A stretch of 64,000 nt of DNA, taken from positions 372,001 through 436,000 of the forward strand of contig NZ_JADJNP010000002.1 of NCBI RefSeq assembly GCF_016714275.1, written 5' to 3'. Made by a program: the position numbers and the translations under genes. This DNA is from Tessaracoccus sp. (GTDB lineage Bacteria; Actinomycetota; Actinomycetes; Propionibacteriales; Propionibacteriaceae). This document shows, piece after piece, positions 51,087 through 64,000 of the stretch; within the stretch, counting starts at the first letter, position 1; each line of letters begins with the position of its first letter. The notes beneath the pieces were generated by a model. That model did no database searches. It was not told where the DNA came from and saw nothing but the letters and a program-made list of their open reading frames with translations.

Positions 51087-51156
51087 CCTACCCATGTCAG
51101 TACCTGCCGGGTTGCCTACCCATGTCAGTACCTGCCGGGTTGCCTACCCATCTCAG
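51087..51156. repeat. 28-bp tandem repeat, 2.5 copies, at the nadK promoter
   Basis: Two identical 28-bp units (51087-51114 and 51115-51142) and half of a third (51143-51156, one mismatch) fill the gap between nadK and tlyA. The last unit ends in the nadK -10 box: in the minus orientation each unit contains GGGTAGGC, and only the copy next to nadK completes TAGGCT. Confidence 0.8.
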
Positions 51157-51887
51157 GCCCGGACGAAGTGGACGAAGTACTCGACGTTGCCGGAGGCGCC
51201 CGGGAGCCGGCTCTCGCCGCGCCAGCGCTCCCGCCAGCCGAGCGCGCGGGCCGCGGCGACGACGCCGTCGACGGCCTGGGCCCGGAGCGCGGGATCGCGG
51301 ACGAGGCCGCCCGCGCCGAGGCGGTCGCGCCCTACCTCGAACTGCGGTTTGACGAGGAGCAGCGCCTCGCCGCTCGGCGGCAGGACGTCGACGAGACGCG
51401 GGAGGAGGAGCGTCAGCGAGATGAAGGAGACGTCACCGACGATGAGGTCGACAGGGGCGCCTTCGAGGTGGTCGAGGGTGAGGTCACGCAGGTTGAGGCC
51501 CTCGTGGACAACCACCCGGTGGTCGGCGGCAAGAGGCGCGGCGAGTTGCCCGTGGCCCACGTCGACCGCGTACACCCGGGACGCACCGCGGTCCAGACAC
51601 ACCTGGGTGAAACCGCCGGTCGAGGCGCCAGCGTCGAGCACGCGACCGCCGACGGTGATCCCCGAGTCATCGAGGGCACCCAGCAGCTTGTGCGCGGCAC
51701 GCGAAACCCACCGCTCCTCGACGGCCGCGATGTCGTCAGCGCCGGTGACTGGGGTCGAGGGCTTGGCTGCCGTGGCGCCGTTGAGCGTGACCCGGCCCTC
51801 GGCCAGGAGACGGGCCGCCTGTGTGCGCGAGCGAGCGAGTCCTCGCGCGACGAGCGCGACGTCGAGCCTCACCACGTGATGCCCCAC
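51153..51887 (-). CDS. tlyA: TlyA-family rRNA 2'-O-methyltransferase
   Basis: 244 aa. S4 domain (RLDVALVARGLARSRTQAARLL) and an FtsJ-type methyltransferase with SAM motif VLDAGASTGGFTQVCLDRG near residue 82, VDLIVGDVSFISLTLLLP near 125, and LLLVKPQFEVGR. It methylates C1409 (16S), with or without C1920 (23S), and makes cells capreomycin-sensitive in mycobacteria. In-frame GTG codons 4 and 5 codons downstream are alternative starts. Confidence 0.93.
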   Translation of the reverse strand: MGHHVVRLDVALVARGLARSRTQAARLLAEGRVTLNGATAAKPSTPVTGADDIAAVEERWVSRAAHKLLGALDDSGITVGGRVLDAGASTGGFTQVCLDRGASRVYAVDVGHGQLAAPLAADHRVVVHEGLNLRDLTLDHLEGAPVDLIVGDVSFISLTLLLPRLVDVLPPSGEALLLVKPQFEVGRDRLGAGGLVRDPALRAQAVDGVVAAARALGWRERWRGESRLPGASGNVEYFVHFVRA

Positions 51888-51908
51888 CCGACCGAACGAC
51901 GCCCGGCC

Positions 51909-52118
51909 TCACCGCGCGACGCCGGGAATACCCAGCTGCGTGACGGAGGGGTCGTTGTTGAGGACGCTGGCCAGCAGGCCCTGGGCCTCGCCGAGTCGGC
52001 TGGCGAGCTGGTCGAGCGGCAGCTCCTCGACGCCGTCGAGGCTGGCCACGAGTTCGCCGACGAGCTCCAGCCGACGGACGTCGGCCGGGGCCGCGCTCCT
52101 CGGCGTGGGATCGGTCAC
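51909..52118 (-). CDS. conserved small protein, 69 aa, between HAD phosphatase and tlyA
   Basis: GTG start overlapping the stop of the HAD gene by four bases. The sequence is helical (LELVGELVASLDGVEELPLD, then QLASRLGEAQGLLASVLNND) with no cysteines or membrane helix. Mycobacteria carry a small gene of unknown function at the same place (Rv1693). Function unknown. A longer frame upstream of this GTG is a shadow of the HAD gene. Confidence 0.8.
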   Translation of the reverse strand: MTDPTPRSAAPADVRRLELVGELVASLDGVEELPLDQLASRLGEAQGLLASVLNNDPSVTQLGIPGVAR

Positions 52119-53104
52119 CGCAGCGTGTCCAGAGAGTTCAGGACGGCATCGATGTCGACGTCGAAGCGCCACTTGGCCTGCAGCGCTGCCCACAGCGCGT
52201 CGAGCTGCTCGTCGCGGGTGATCGGACGGGTCCCGAGGTAAGCGAAGCCGTCGGTCATATCGACCTCCTGATATCCGCACACGAACCGCTCGCCGTATAC
52301 CTCCGCCTCGCGCGGCGGCTCGAGGAGGGCGGTGGCGTCGAAGCCGATGTAGGTCGGCCGGTACTCGGGCGCCGCGACGGCGAGGTCGGCCTTTCCGTGG
52401 GCGCCCGTGAAGACGAACAGCGAGTCCATGCCGACGTTGTTGGCGCCCAGGATGTCGGTATCGGTGCGGTCCCCCACGAAGATCGGCTTGTCAGCGCCGA
52501 TCCGCAGCACGGTCTCGTCGAGCAGCGGACGGAAGGGCTTGCCCGCAATCCGCGGCTCGATGTCGACGCATGCGCGCACGACCGCGAGCTGCGCGCCGCA
52601 CCCGGGGGTGATACCGCGGTCCGAAGGACGAGTCATGTCCGGGTTGGTGCCGTACCAGACAGCGCCACGCTGGATCGCCAGCGCGGCCTCTTCCAGGCGC
52701 TGCCATCCGATGGTCGGGCTGTAGCCCTGCACAACAGCGTCGGGCGCGTCGTCGAGGGAGTCGACGACCGCGAACCCTGCCGAGATCAGCTGCTGCCGGA
52801 GTGCGTCGGTGCCGACGGAAAGCACCTTCGCGCCCGGCGCCAACTCCGCGGCAAGCATCCGCAGCGTCGCCTGGGTCGAGTTGACGACGTCGGCCTCGTC
52901 AGCGGTGATGCCGAGGTCCGTGAGGTGCTCGGCGACAACGGCCGGCGTGCGCGCGGCGTTGTTGGTCACGAATCCCAGGTGCGTGCCGCGAGAGCGCAGC
53001 TCGTCAAGGGCCTCCGGCACCCCATCGACCGCGATCGGCCCGAGGTAGATGACCCCATCCAGGTCGAACAGCGCCGCGTCGTAGTTGCTGGCCAGAGCGA
53101 TCAT
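52115..53104 (-). CDS. HAD-IIA family phosphatase
   Basis: 329 aa. Nucleophile D14 in ALFDLDGVIYLG with D16; the NagD-type cap (LGFVTNNAARTPAVVAEHL) follows; the C-terminal Asp pair is in FVGDRTDTDILGANNVG. The family includes 4-nitrophenyl phosphatases and glycerol-phosphate phosphatases. Overlaps the TPR gene upstream by four bases and the 69-aa gene downstream, as in Rv1692-type clusters. Confidence 0.92.
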   Translation of the reverse strand: MIALASNYDAALFDLDGVIYLGPIAVDGVPEALDELRSRGTHLGFVTNNAARTPAVVAEHLTDLGITADEADVVNSTQATLRMLAAELAPGAKVLSVGTDALRQQLISAGFAVVDSLDDAPDAVVQGYSPTIGWQRLEEAALAIQRGAVWYGTNPDMTRPSDRGITPGCGAQLAVVRACVDIEPRIAGKPFRPLLDETVLRIGADKPIFVGDRTDTDILGANNVGMDSLFVFTGAHGKADLAVAAPEYRPTYIGFDATALLEPPREAEVYGERFVCGYQEVDMTDGFAYLGTRPITRDEQLDALWAALQAKWRFDVDIDAVLNSLDTLR

Positions 53105-55454
53105 CGGTCTGCCTCCTCATCCATGGGGGATTCCTCTTGCGCGACGTCCTCGACGATCTCCTCGCCCTCACCGTCCTCGTCGAGATCCGGCTCGTCGCCG
53201 TCATCGAGGTCCGCGTCTTCTTCGACGACGTCCTGCTCGTCGTCGTGGGATTCGGCCGCGTCCGCGTCATCATCCTCGTCGGCTTCCCGCTCGTCCGCGG
53301 AATCCTCGAGCAGCCCGTCCTCGTCCTCCCCGAGGTCCTGCTCGTCCGCGGGATCCTCGGGCAGCACACCGCCGTCCTCGTCCTCGTCCTCGTCGAACTC
53401 CTCGATGAGAACCATGGACTCCGGCAGAACGACGCCGTCGAGCGCGGCGATGCGGTCTGCGTTGTCGAGCTCGCCCTCCGGGTCCAGCGCGGCGCTGGAG
53501 GTGAACCACTCGCGCGCGCTTTTCGCGTCGCCCTCGAGTTCGAGGAGGTTCGCGTAGGAATGGCGCAGCCGCGCCTGAGCAAGGGGGCTGCCCACCTGAC
53601 GTCCGATCGCGGCCTTGAGCAGGCGCAAGGCTTCGGCACGCTGGCCGAGGTCATCGCGGACACCGGCCTCGACGAGGAGGCACTCGATACGCAGATCGAT
53701 GTCGCGGGTCTTCGGATCGAGCTCTCCGAGGATGTCGAGCGCGTCGCGGGGGCGTCCGAGGGCGCGCTCGCAGTCCGCGATCACCGGCAGCAGTTCGTCG
53801 CCGCCGTTCATCCTGCGCAGGGCCCGGAACTCGCGCAGAGCGATGGCGAACTCGCCGGCAGCGTACGCGGTAACGGCGGCGGCCTCTCGCACGACGGGCA
53901 GACGTCCGGCGCGACGACGCGCCGCCTCAGCGTGCCGGAACGCCATGTCGGGGTCGACATCGACGAGTTGGCCCGCCGCCCAGATGTGCGCGCCTACGGT
54001 CTCCGCGAGGTCCTTCGGCAGGCTCTTCAACTCAGCCCGCACGCCTGCGGGCAGCTCGGCCTCGACGAAGTCGCGCGGCTTGTCGGGCTCATCGGGCCGC
54101 GGCGCCGTGCCCGGCCGCGGCGCAGGCCGCTCCTCGCGGTCCTCCCACTTCCTGGGGCCGCGGTCACCGCGATCCTCCCACTTTCTCGGTCCGCGATCCT
54201 CCCATTGCTTGCGCTCGCCCTGGTAACCGCCGCGGCGATCGTCATCGCGACGGGGACCGCGATCGCCGCGGTCTTCCCACTGCTTACGGGGCGCACCTTC
54301 GCGGTTCTCCCAGGACCTGCGCTCGCCATCCTTGCGAGGCCCGCGATCGCCGCGATCCTCCCATTGCTTGCGCTCGCCCTGGTAACCGCCGCGGCGATCG
54401 TCATCACGACGAGGTCCGCGGTCACCGCGATCTTCCCACTTTCGCGGTCCGCGGTCTTCCCACTGCTTGCGGGGCGCGCCTTCGCGGCTTTCCCACGGCT
54501 TGCGTTCGCCGTCCTTGCGAGGTCCGCGGTTATCCCCGTGCTTCCGCTCGCCTTGGTAACCGCCGCGGCGATCGTCATCGAGACGGGGACCGCGATCGCC
54601 GCGGTCTTCCCACTGCTTACGGGGCGCACCTTCGCGGTTCTCCCACTGCTTGCGCTCGCCTTGGTAACTGCCGCGGCGATCGTCATCACGACGGGGACCG
54701 CGATCGCCGCGGTCTTCCCACTGCTTACGGGACGCACCTTCAGGGTTCCCCCACTGCTTGCGCTCGCCCTGGTAACCGCCACGGCGATCGTCATCACGAC
54801 GAGGTCCGCGGTCTTCCCACTGCTTACGGGGCGCGCCTTCACGGTTCTCCCATTGCTTGCGCTCGCCCTGGTAACCGCCACGGCGATCGTCATCACGACG
54901 AGGTCCGCGGTCTTCCCACTGCTTACGGGGCGCGCCTTCACGGTTCTCCCATTGCTTGCGCTCGCCCTGGTAACCGCCACGGCGATCGTCATCACGACGA
55001 GGTCCGCGGTCTTCCCACTGCTTACGGGACGCGCCTTCGCGGTTCTCCCGTCCTCCCATTGCTTGCGCTCGCCCTGGTAACCGCCGCGGCGATCGTCATC
55101 ACGACGAGGTCCGCGGTCTTCCCACTGCTTACGGGACGCGCCTTCGCGGCTTTCCCACGGCTTGCGTTCGCCGTCCTTGCGAGGTCCGCGGTTATCCCCG
55201 TGCTTCCGCTCGCCTTGGTAACCCCCACGGCGATCGTCATCACGCCGAGGACCGCGGTCCTCCCACTTGCGAGGTCCACCGCCCTGCTGACCCTTGCGTT
55301 CGCCGCGGTCGCCACTGCCACGCCCGCCCCCGTCGGAATCGCGCCGAGGCGGCCGTGAACCGGCTTCCCTGTGGTCGCCATACGACCTATCGTTTTGACG
55401 ATCTGCGCGTCCCTCGTCCGGTGTGGAGTTATCAGATGGCATGCCGACTATCAT
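53101..55454 (-). CDS. TPR-like protein with giant Arg/Gly/Asp/Glu-rich repeat domain, frameshifted
   Basis: N-terminal part (about 430 residues) consists of imperfect repeats built from RKQWEDRGPRRDDDRRGGYQ and related units, about nine copies of (G)YQGERK. A helical TPR-like domain of about 200 residues follows (DPDMAFRHAEAARRRAGRLP, GEFAIALREFRALRR) and the protein ends in a tail of about 100 residues that is mostly Asp and Glu. The domain order resembles the actinobacterial Rv1691 family. Near 55045-55056, eight extra bases compared with the other repeat copies shift the frame, so the first 130 codons and the rest are in different frames. Translation might alternatively start at the ATG at 55059. 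Confidence 0.75.
54135..55270 (-). repeat. tandem repeat array inside the TPR gene (about 99-bp units)
   Basis: The unit encodes about 33 residues, combining KQWENREGAPRK, QWEDRGPRRDDDRRGGYQ and GER. Some units have inserted WEDRGDRGPRK or the KHGDNRGPRKDGER variant. Neighbouring copies at 54800-55020 are almost identical in DNA, which indicates recent duplication or gene conversion. Confidence 0.85.
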
Positions 55455-55714
55455 CCCAGGCTCCGGCCCTCGGACCTAACCGACGAGCACCCGTTCCCGG
55501 GCCGTGGGACCAGTGTCTCGTTGCTATGAGCCCCGGTTGCGCCGTGGCGCTGACATGGCGTTCCATAACGCCAGCCATACGTCGTAACGCTTGGCCCGCA
55601 TCGGGATGCCGGTGCTGCATGAACTGAAAGGGCAGGCCTGAGGGTGTCGGGCTGGCCTTGCCGCGCGACGGTTAGCGTCACCGGCAGGCCCAGGTGTCGC
55701 GGTGCGGGAACGCA
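55455..55714. other. gap between the TPR gene and the rrn terminator
   Basis: No supported gene. A minus-strand frame ending at 55524 includes MRAKRYDVWLALWNAMSAPR, which looks protein-like, but has no start signal or homologue I recognise. The promoter of the TPR gene should lie here; no clear -35/-10 pair stands out. GGAG lies 6 nt before the ATG at 55454. Confidence 0.4.
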
Positions 55715-55750
55715 GAAGAGCCCCGGACCGCAAAGGGTTCGGGGCTCTTC
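55715..55750 (-). terminator. rRNA operon terminator
   Basis: Stem GAAGAGCCCCG with its complement, extended by an inner GGACC / GGGTTC pairing, loop of about 5 nt. It lies just after the 5S gene on the minus strand. A second small hairpin (CTTCTTCA / TGAAGAAG, around 55747-55763) abuts the 5S 3' end. Confidence 0.75.
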
Positions 55751-55763
55751 TTCAATGAAGAAG

Positions 55764-55881
55764 TCCGGCGGTGTCCTAGTCTCCCACAGCGTCCCCGCTG
55801 CAGTACCATCGGCGCTGAAAGGCTTAACTTCCGGGTTCGGGATGGGACCGGGTGTTTCCCTTTCGCTATGACCACCGTAAC
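55764..55881 (-). rRNA. rrf: 5S ribosomal RNA
   Basis: About 118 nt, minus strand, with the 5S core CCCATCCCGAACCCGGAAGT and terminal strands TTACGGTGGTC / CACCGCCGGA that pair. Ends are approximate by a few bases. Third gene of the 16S-23S-5S operon. Confidence 0.93.
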
Positions 55882-56083
55882 ACTATTGAACTATACGCAC
55901 GGACCTAGTTTATCTGTTCTGGCCGGTCACGGGCAAACCGTGGGTCCCGGGCAGGGACAGAATAAACGGCGGGTCTCGTTCGTTGTTCGAGATATTCCAC
56001 AGTGGACGCGTAGCATGTGTTTGTCTTCGCAGACAATCAATCTTTGGTTTTTCTTGAGTGATTTGCTTTTTGGGTGTGTGTGA

Positions 56084-61098
<5,015 letters not shown>

Positions 61099-61424
61099 AA
61101 AACTACCAAAACCCAACCCCACCAAAAAGGCAGAACCAGGAATCACTACTTAATCAAAAAGAGAAACAATCACTGACAAGACCAAAAACTGGTCAATCAA
61201 TATTTTTTATTCTCAAAGAAACCTCAACACAACACCCAAAAAGGATGCCGCGCCGACGAGACACACACAAAACCACCAACCACACCAAACAGTGCAGCCA
61301 GCAGCAAATGTGCAATAAATTGGCATTGACTATAAAAGCACGCTGTTGAGTTCTCAAGCTTCGGGTACACACCCAACCAAACAACCCCCACAAGAGGGCC
61401 ACCCAGCCAGGGGCAACTCGACCA
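61099..61424 (-). other. rRNA operon leader
   Basis: About 330 nt of AT-rich leader before 16S. It carries, on the minus strand, CTTGAGAACTCAACAGCGTG (61340-61359), the conserved actinobacterial rrn leader element that resembles antitermination and processing sites. No gene is present; the short open frames here are not coding. Confidence 0.65.
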
Positions 61425-61453
61425 ACCTTATCAGCGTCATCCACCCTAGTCAA
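61425..61453 (-). promoter_or_regulatory. rrn promoter P2
   Basis: Minus strand -35 TTGACT (61448-61453) and -10 TAAGGT (61425-61430), spacer exactly 17 nt. Proximal of two tandem promoters. Confidence 0.75.
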
Positions 61454-61507
61454 ACCAGTGTGAGGCCCGCTGTTTCAGTTGTCTGCGCCGCTCTCGCGGC
61501 TTGTCCG

Positions 61508-61536
61508 ACTTTACTCATTCGCGCATTCCCCGTCAA
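61508..61536 (-). promoter_or_regulatory. rrn promoter P1
   Basis: Minus strand -35 TTGACG (61531-61536) and -10 TAAAGT (61508-61513), spacer exactly 17 nt. It lies 83 nt upstream of P2 with the same layout. Confidence 0.75.
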
Positions 61537-61808
61537 ATCCAAGCTTCTTCGGAATATGCACTATTTAAGTTAAGTCAGTCCCACCTTCTCCCGCGCGGGG
61601 AGTCGACTCTTTCCCGGACCTTGAGCGGGTTCTCGTTGAACGCACACTCGTCCGAAGACGTCATCGTTGGGGTGGGGCGCTGCAGGTCCGTCCTTGCGTC
61701 CGGGTCACCTGCGAAGCGCAGATGTAACTCTACCCTCGGCTTCGCAGTCACGCAAGTCCGGGGTGCCCCTTCGCGCCGCCCGGGCGTGTCGCCGCGTACT
61801 CTGTGTTC

Positions 61809-62993
61809 ATGCGGCGCCTCCCTCTTGCTCTTGTGATCCTTCTGCTGGCCGGTTGCGCACCTCAGCCTGCCCCGGAGACGTCCTCCCCTACACCGATAGA
61901 GCCCGCGCCGTCGTCCAGCTCTCCGACGCCGTCCGACACACCGACTCCCTCCCCCACCCCCACGACATTCGTTCCCCGGACGGCCTCCGTCAACGTCAGC
62001 GGCGACCTGCTCTGGCACAACAGCCTGTGGGTGAGCGCTGAGCTCGACGCGAAGAAGGGGCGGTTCGACTTCCGCCCGCAGCTTCGGTCCCTGAGGGAGT
62101 ACGTCTCCGCCGCGGATCTGGCGATCTGCCACAGCGAGGTGCCGTTCGCGAAGAAGGACGGCCCGTTCCGCAACTACCCGCTCTTCGCGGCTCCGCAGGA
62201 GATCGCGCCTGCGATCGTGGCCACGGGATGGGACCTCTGCACCACGGCGTCGAACCACACCATGGATCAGGGCTGGGACGGACTGGTGCGCACCATCGAG
62301 GTGCACCGCGAGCACGGCATCCTGACCTCCGGTAGTTGGGCAACCGAGGAGGACAGGAAGACCCCGGTCATCTTCACCACCGACGACGGAGTGAAGATCG
62401 CCGTCATCAGCCAGACGTTCGGCCTCAATGGCCTGCCTAAGGCCAAGGGCAAGCCGTGGTCCGTGCAGCTGCTCGACGCCGACGCCGCAATCGCCGACGC
62501 CAAGCGCGCGAAGAAGGCGGGCGCCGACATCGTGCTTGTCCACATGCACGCCGGCGACGAGTACTCCAGCAGGATCAACTCCCAGCAGCGGGACTTCGCG
62601 AAGGCCGTGACCGCCGCGCCGGAGGTCGACATGGTGTTCGGCCAGCACGCTCATGTCGTCCAACCCATCGACAAAGTCAACGACAAGTGGGTCATCTACG
62701 GCGCGGGGAACCTCATTGCCTCCAGCGGTCCGGCCCAGCCCCGCACCTACGACGGCCTCATGGCCCAGGTGACCTTCGAGGAACAGGAGAACGGCGGCTT
62801 CGTCGCGACCGCCGCGGAGTTCGCACCCACCATGATCACGAAGAAGTCCGGCAACACCCCCGCACGCGTCTACCTGATCCCCGACGAGCTCAAGGCGGGG
62901 AACAAACGCGCCGCCGACATGAAGGCGTCGGCGGCGCGCACGCGCAAGACGGTCCGGTCCCTCGATGTCGAGGGGCTCACCGAGCGCAAGTGA
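61809..62993 (+). CDS. CapA-family (poly-gamma-glutamate synthesis-like) lipoprotein
   Basis: 394 aa. Lipoprotein signal with lipobox LLAGC (Cys about residue 17), a Pro/Ser/Thr-rich linker, then the CapA metallophosphatase-like domain: VNVSGDLLWHNSL, CHSEVPFA, TTASNHTMDQG, VHMHAGDEYSS and FGQHAHVVQP. CapA proteins act in the envelope; many are not tied to polyglutamate, and no capBC genes are nearby. The ATG is chosen because TACTCT ends 6 nt before it; an in-frame GTG two codons earlier would lie inside the spacer. Confidence 0.85.
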   Translation: MRRLPLALVILLLAGCAPQPAPETSSPTPIEPAPSSSSPTPSDTPTPSPTPTTFVPRTASVNVSGDLLWHNSLWVSAELDAKKGRFDFRPQLRSLREYVSAADLAICHSEVPFAKKDGPFRNYPLFAAPQEIAPAIVATGWDLCTTASNHTMDQGWDGLVRTIEVHREHGILTSGSWATEEDRKTPVIFTTDDGVKIAVISQTFGLNGLPKAKGKPWSVQLLDADAAIADAKRAKKAGADIVLVHMHAGDEYSSRINSQQRDFAKAVTAAPEVDMVFGQHAHVVQPIDKVNDKWVIYGAGNLIASSGPAQPRTYDGLMAQVTFEEQENGGFVATAAEFAPTMITKKSGNTPARVYLIPDELKAGNKRAADMKASAARTRKTVRSLDVEGLTERK

Positions 62994-62999
62994 GTCGAC

Positions 63000-64000
63000 T
63001 CACGGAGCGGTGCGAACCACCGCTCCCACGGTCTTGCGGCCGCGGCGCAGGACCGCGTAGCGGCCGTGCAGCAACAGGTCCGGCGTGAGCGTCAGCTCGG
63101 GGTCGGTCACCTTCTCGTTGTTCACATAGGCGCCGCCCTCGGCGACGGCGCGGCGTGCCTCGCCCTTCGACTTCACCAGCCCCGCAGCGACCATCGCGTC
63201 GACGAAAGACACGTCACCGACCACCGGCTGCCCGCCGACCTCGCGGACCACGCCGTCGAGCGTCTGCTCGCTCAGTTCAGCCAGCTCGCCGCGCCCGAAC
63301 AGCGCCGACGCCGCGGCCACCGCCGCCGTGCGCTCGGTGACACCGTGCACAAGGTCGGTGACATCGTCGGCGAGGGCGCGCTGCGCCTCACGCTTGTACG
63401 GGGCGTCGATCGTCGCCTGCGCCAGCGCCTCGATCTCCTCCTGCGAGCGGAACGAGAACACCTTCAAGTAGTCGATGACCTTCGCATCCTCCGCGTTCAA
63501 GAAGAACTGATGGAACGCGTACGGCGAGGTCAACGACGGGTCAAGCCAGACCGTCCCGGACTCGGTCTTGCCGAACTTGGCACCGTCGGCCTTCGTCAGC
63601 AGCGGCGTCGCCATCGCGTGCACGCGTCGCTGATCACTGCGTCGGATCAGCTCCACGCCGGCCGTGATGTTGCCCCACTGATCGGAGCCGCCTGTCTGCA
63701 GCGTCACCCCGTGGCGCCGGTTCAGCTCTCGGTAGTCCATCGACTGCAGAAGCACGTACGAGAACTCCGTGTACGAGATACCGGACTCAAGGCGTCGGGC
63801 GACGACATCGCGCGCCAGCATCCGGTTGACCGGGAAGTGCTTGCCGACATCGCGCAGGAAGTCCAGCGTCGACATGCTCGCGGTCCAGTCGAGGTTGTTG
63901 ACCATCGTCGCCGCAACTGATCCCTCGAAGGAGACGTACCGCTCGACCTGCGCGCGGATCTTCTCCACCCATTCGGCGACGACGTCCGTGGAGTTCATGA
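63000..64000 (-). CDS. tyrS: tyrosyl-tRNA synthetase (N-terminus outside the window)
   Basis: About 333 codons are visible; the frame is still open at the window edge. The first ~90 residues with the HIGH motif are missing, so the ATG near 63998 is internal. Visible: YTEFSYVLLQSMDYRELNRR, tyrosine pocket LQTGGSDQWGNITAGVELI, the KMSKS-equivalent AKFGKTESGTVWLD, and a C-terminal S4 domain (AAGLVKSKGEARRAVAEGGA). It charges tRNA-Tyr. It lies next to the rRNA operon and ends just after the CapA gene, convergent. Confidence 0.95.
   Translation of the reverse strand, partial: MNSTDVVAEWVEKIRAQVERYVSFEGSVAATMVNNLDWTASMSTLDFLRDVGKHFPVNRMLARDVVARRLESGISYTEFSYVLLQSMDYRELNRRHGVTLQTGGSDQWGNITAGVELIRRSDQRRVHAMATPLLTKADGAKFGKTESGTVWLDPSLTSPYAFHQFFLNAEDAKVIDYLKVFSFRSQEEIEALAQATIDAPYKREAQRALADDVTDLVHGVTERTAAVAAASALFGRGELAELSEQTLDGVVREVGGQPVVGDVSFVDAMVAAGLVKSKGEARRAVAEGGAYVNNEKVTDPELTLTPDLLLHGRYAVLRRGRKTVGAVVRTAP

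Noticed and set aside
51087..51156. 28-bp repeats as a CRISPR array
   Set aside because: Units are directly adjacent with no spacers, and there are only 2.5 copies and no cas genes.
53137..55080. 647-aa plus-strand frame rich in Ala, Val and Leu, like a giant membrane protein
   Set aside because: It is the exact antisense of the RGYQ/DDDRR repeat array; the repeats keep the opposite strand open by composition. No start signal, and the minus-strand gene has the conserved TPR domain.

Overview
The window is high-GC DNA (roughly two thirds G+C) with strong GC bias at third codon positions. Gene order and content point to an actinobacterium, most likely a Propionibacteriaceae member such as Tessaracoccus or a relative. 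Supporting signs are PafB/PafC, a HelY helicase, TatA/TatC, the ParA-ScpA-ScpB-RluB block, the TlyA-NadK-RecN-PyrG-Nudix-XerD block (the order familiar from Mycobacterium around Rv1691-Rv1711), and a 16S-23S-5S operon whose spacer holds no tRNA. The genus is an inference; no database search was possible.

Layout. 1-3.7 kb: a D-serine catabolism module (GntP-type permease, D-serine ammonia-lyase, YheO/DauR-type regulator). 3.8-9.3 kb: a frameshifted prolyl-oligopeptidase-family gene, an orphan gene, an ArsR-SRPBCC operon and a MazEF-like toxin-antitoxin pair. 9.4-19.8 kb: leucine and isoleucine biosynthesis genes (leuD, leuC, a divergent IclR regulator, cimA, leuB), interrupted by a PEP-synthase-like protein, tRNA-Glu, tRNA-Gln, a CPBP protease and an FAH-family hydrolase. 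19.8-22 kb: a small accessory patch with relic sequence, a 128-bp palindrome and a SigE-type sigma factor with a membrane-anchored partner. 22-27 kb: a four-gene sugar-alcohol operon (mannitol-type PTS EIICBA, zinc alcohol dehydrogenase, DeoR regulator, PfkB kinase). 27-30.7 kb: the ilvBNC operon, preceded by a nine-codon leader peptide rich in Leu and Val and by an attenuator hairpin. 30.7-41.5 kb: a small membrane protein, HIT protein, hisF, helY, a lipid kinase, tatC, tatA, a 59-aa protein, pafC, pafB, gluQ and an FKBP lipoprotein. 41.6-55.5 kb: the large conserved minus-strand block from rluB through scpB, scpA, parA, xerD, Nudix, pyrG, recN, nadK, tlyA and a HAD phosphatase to a TPR protein with a very long Arg/Gly/Asp/Glu-rich repeat domain. 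55.7-61.6 kb: the rRNA operon on the minus strand with two tandem promoters. 61.8-64 kb: a CapA-like lipoprotein and the 3' part of tyrS.

How the parts work together. The two BCAA clusters supply complementary steps: cimA-leuCD-leuB make 2-oxobutyrate from pyruvate via citramalate (leuCDB also serve leucine), and ilvBNC finish valine and isoleucine. The ilv operon appears to be controlled by translation of its leader peptide. Many monocistronic or first genes share one start architecture: a TANNNT -10 box exactly 6 or 7 nt before the start codon and no Shine-Dalgarno, i.e. leaderless transcripts. I used this to choose several starts.

Most notable items: the ilv leader-peptide attenuator; the repeat-rich TPR protein with an 8-nt insertion in its repeat array; the PTS operon whose dehydrogenase and kinase do not fit ordinary mannitol use; a register-perfect 128-bp palindrome; PafBC without an adjacent pafA; and the uniform leaderless-start grammar. 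I see no CRISPR array, prophage or intact insertion sequence.
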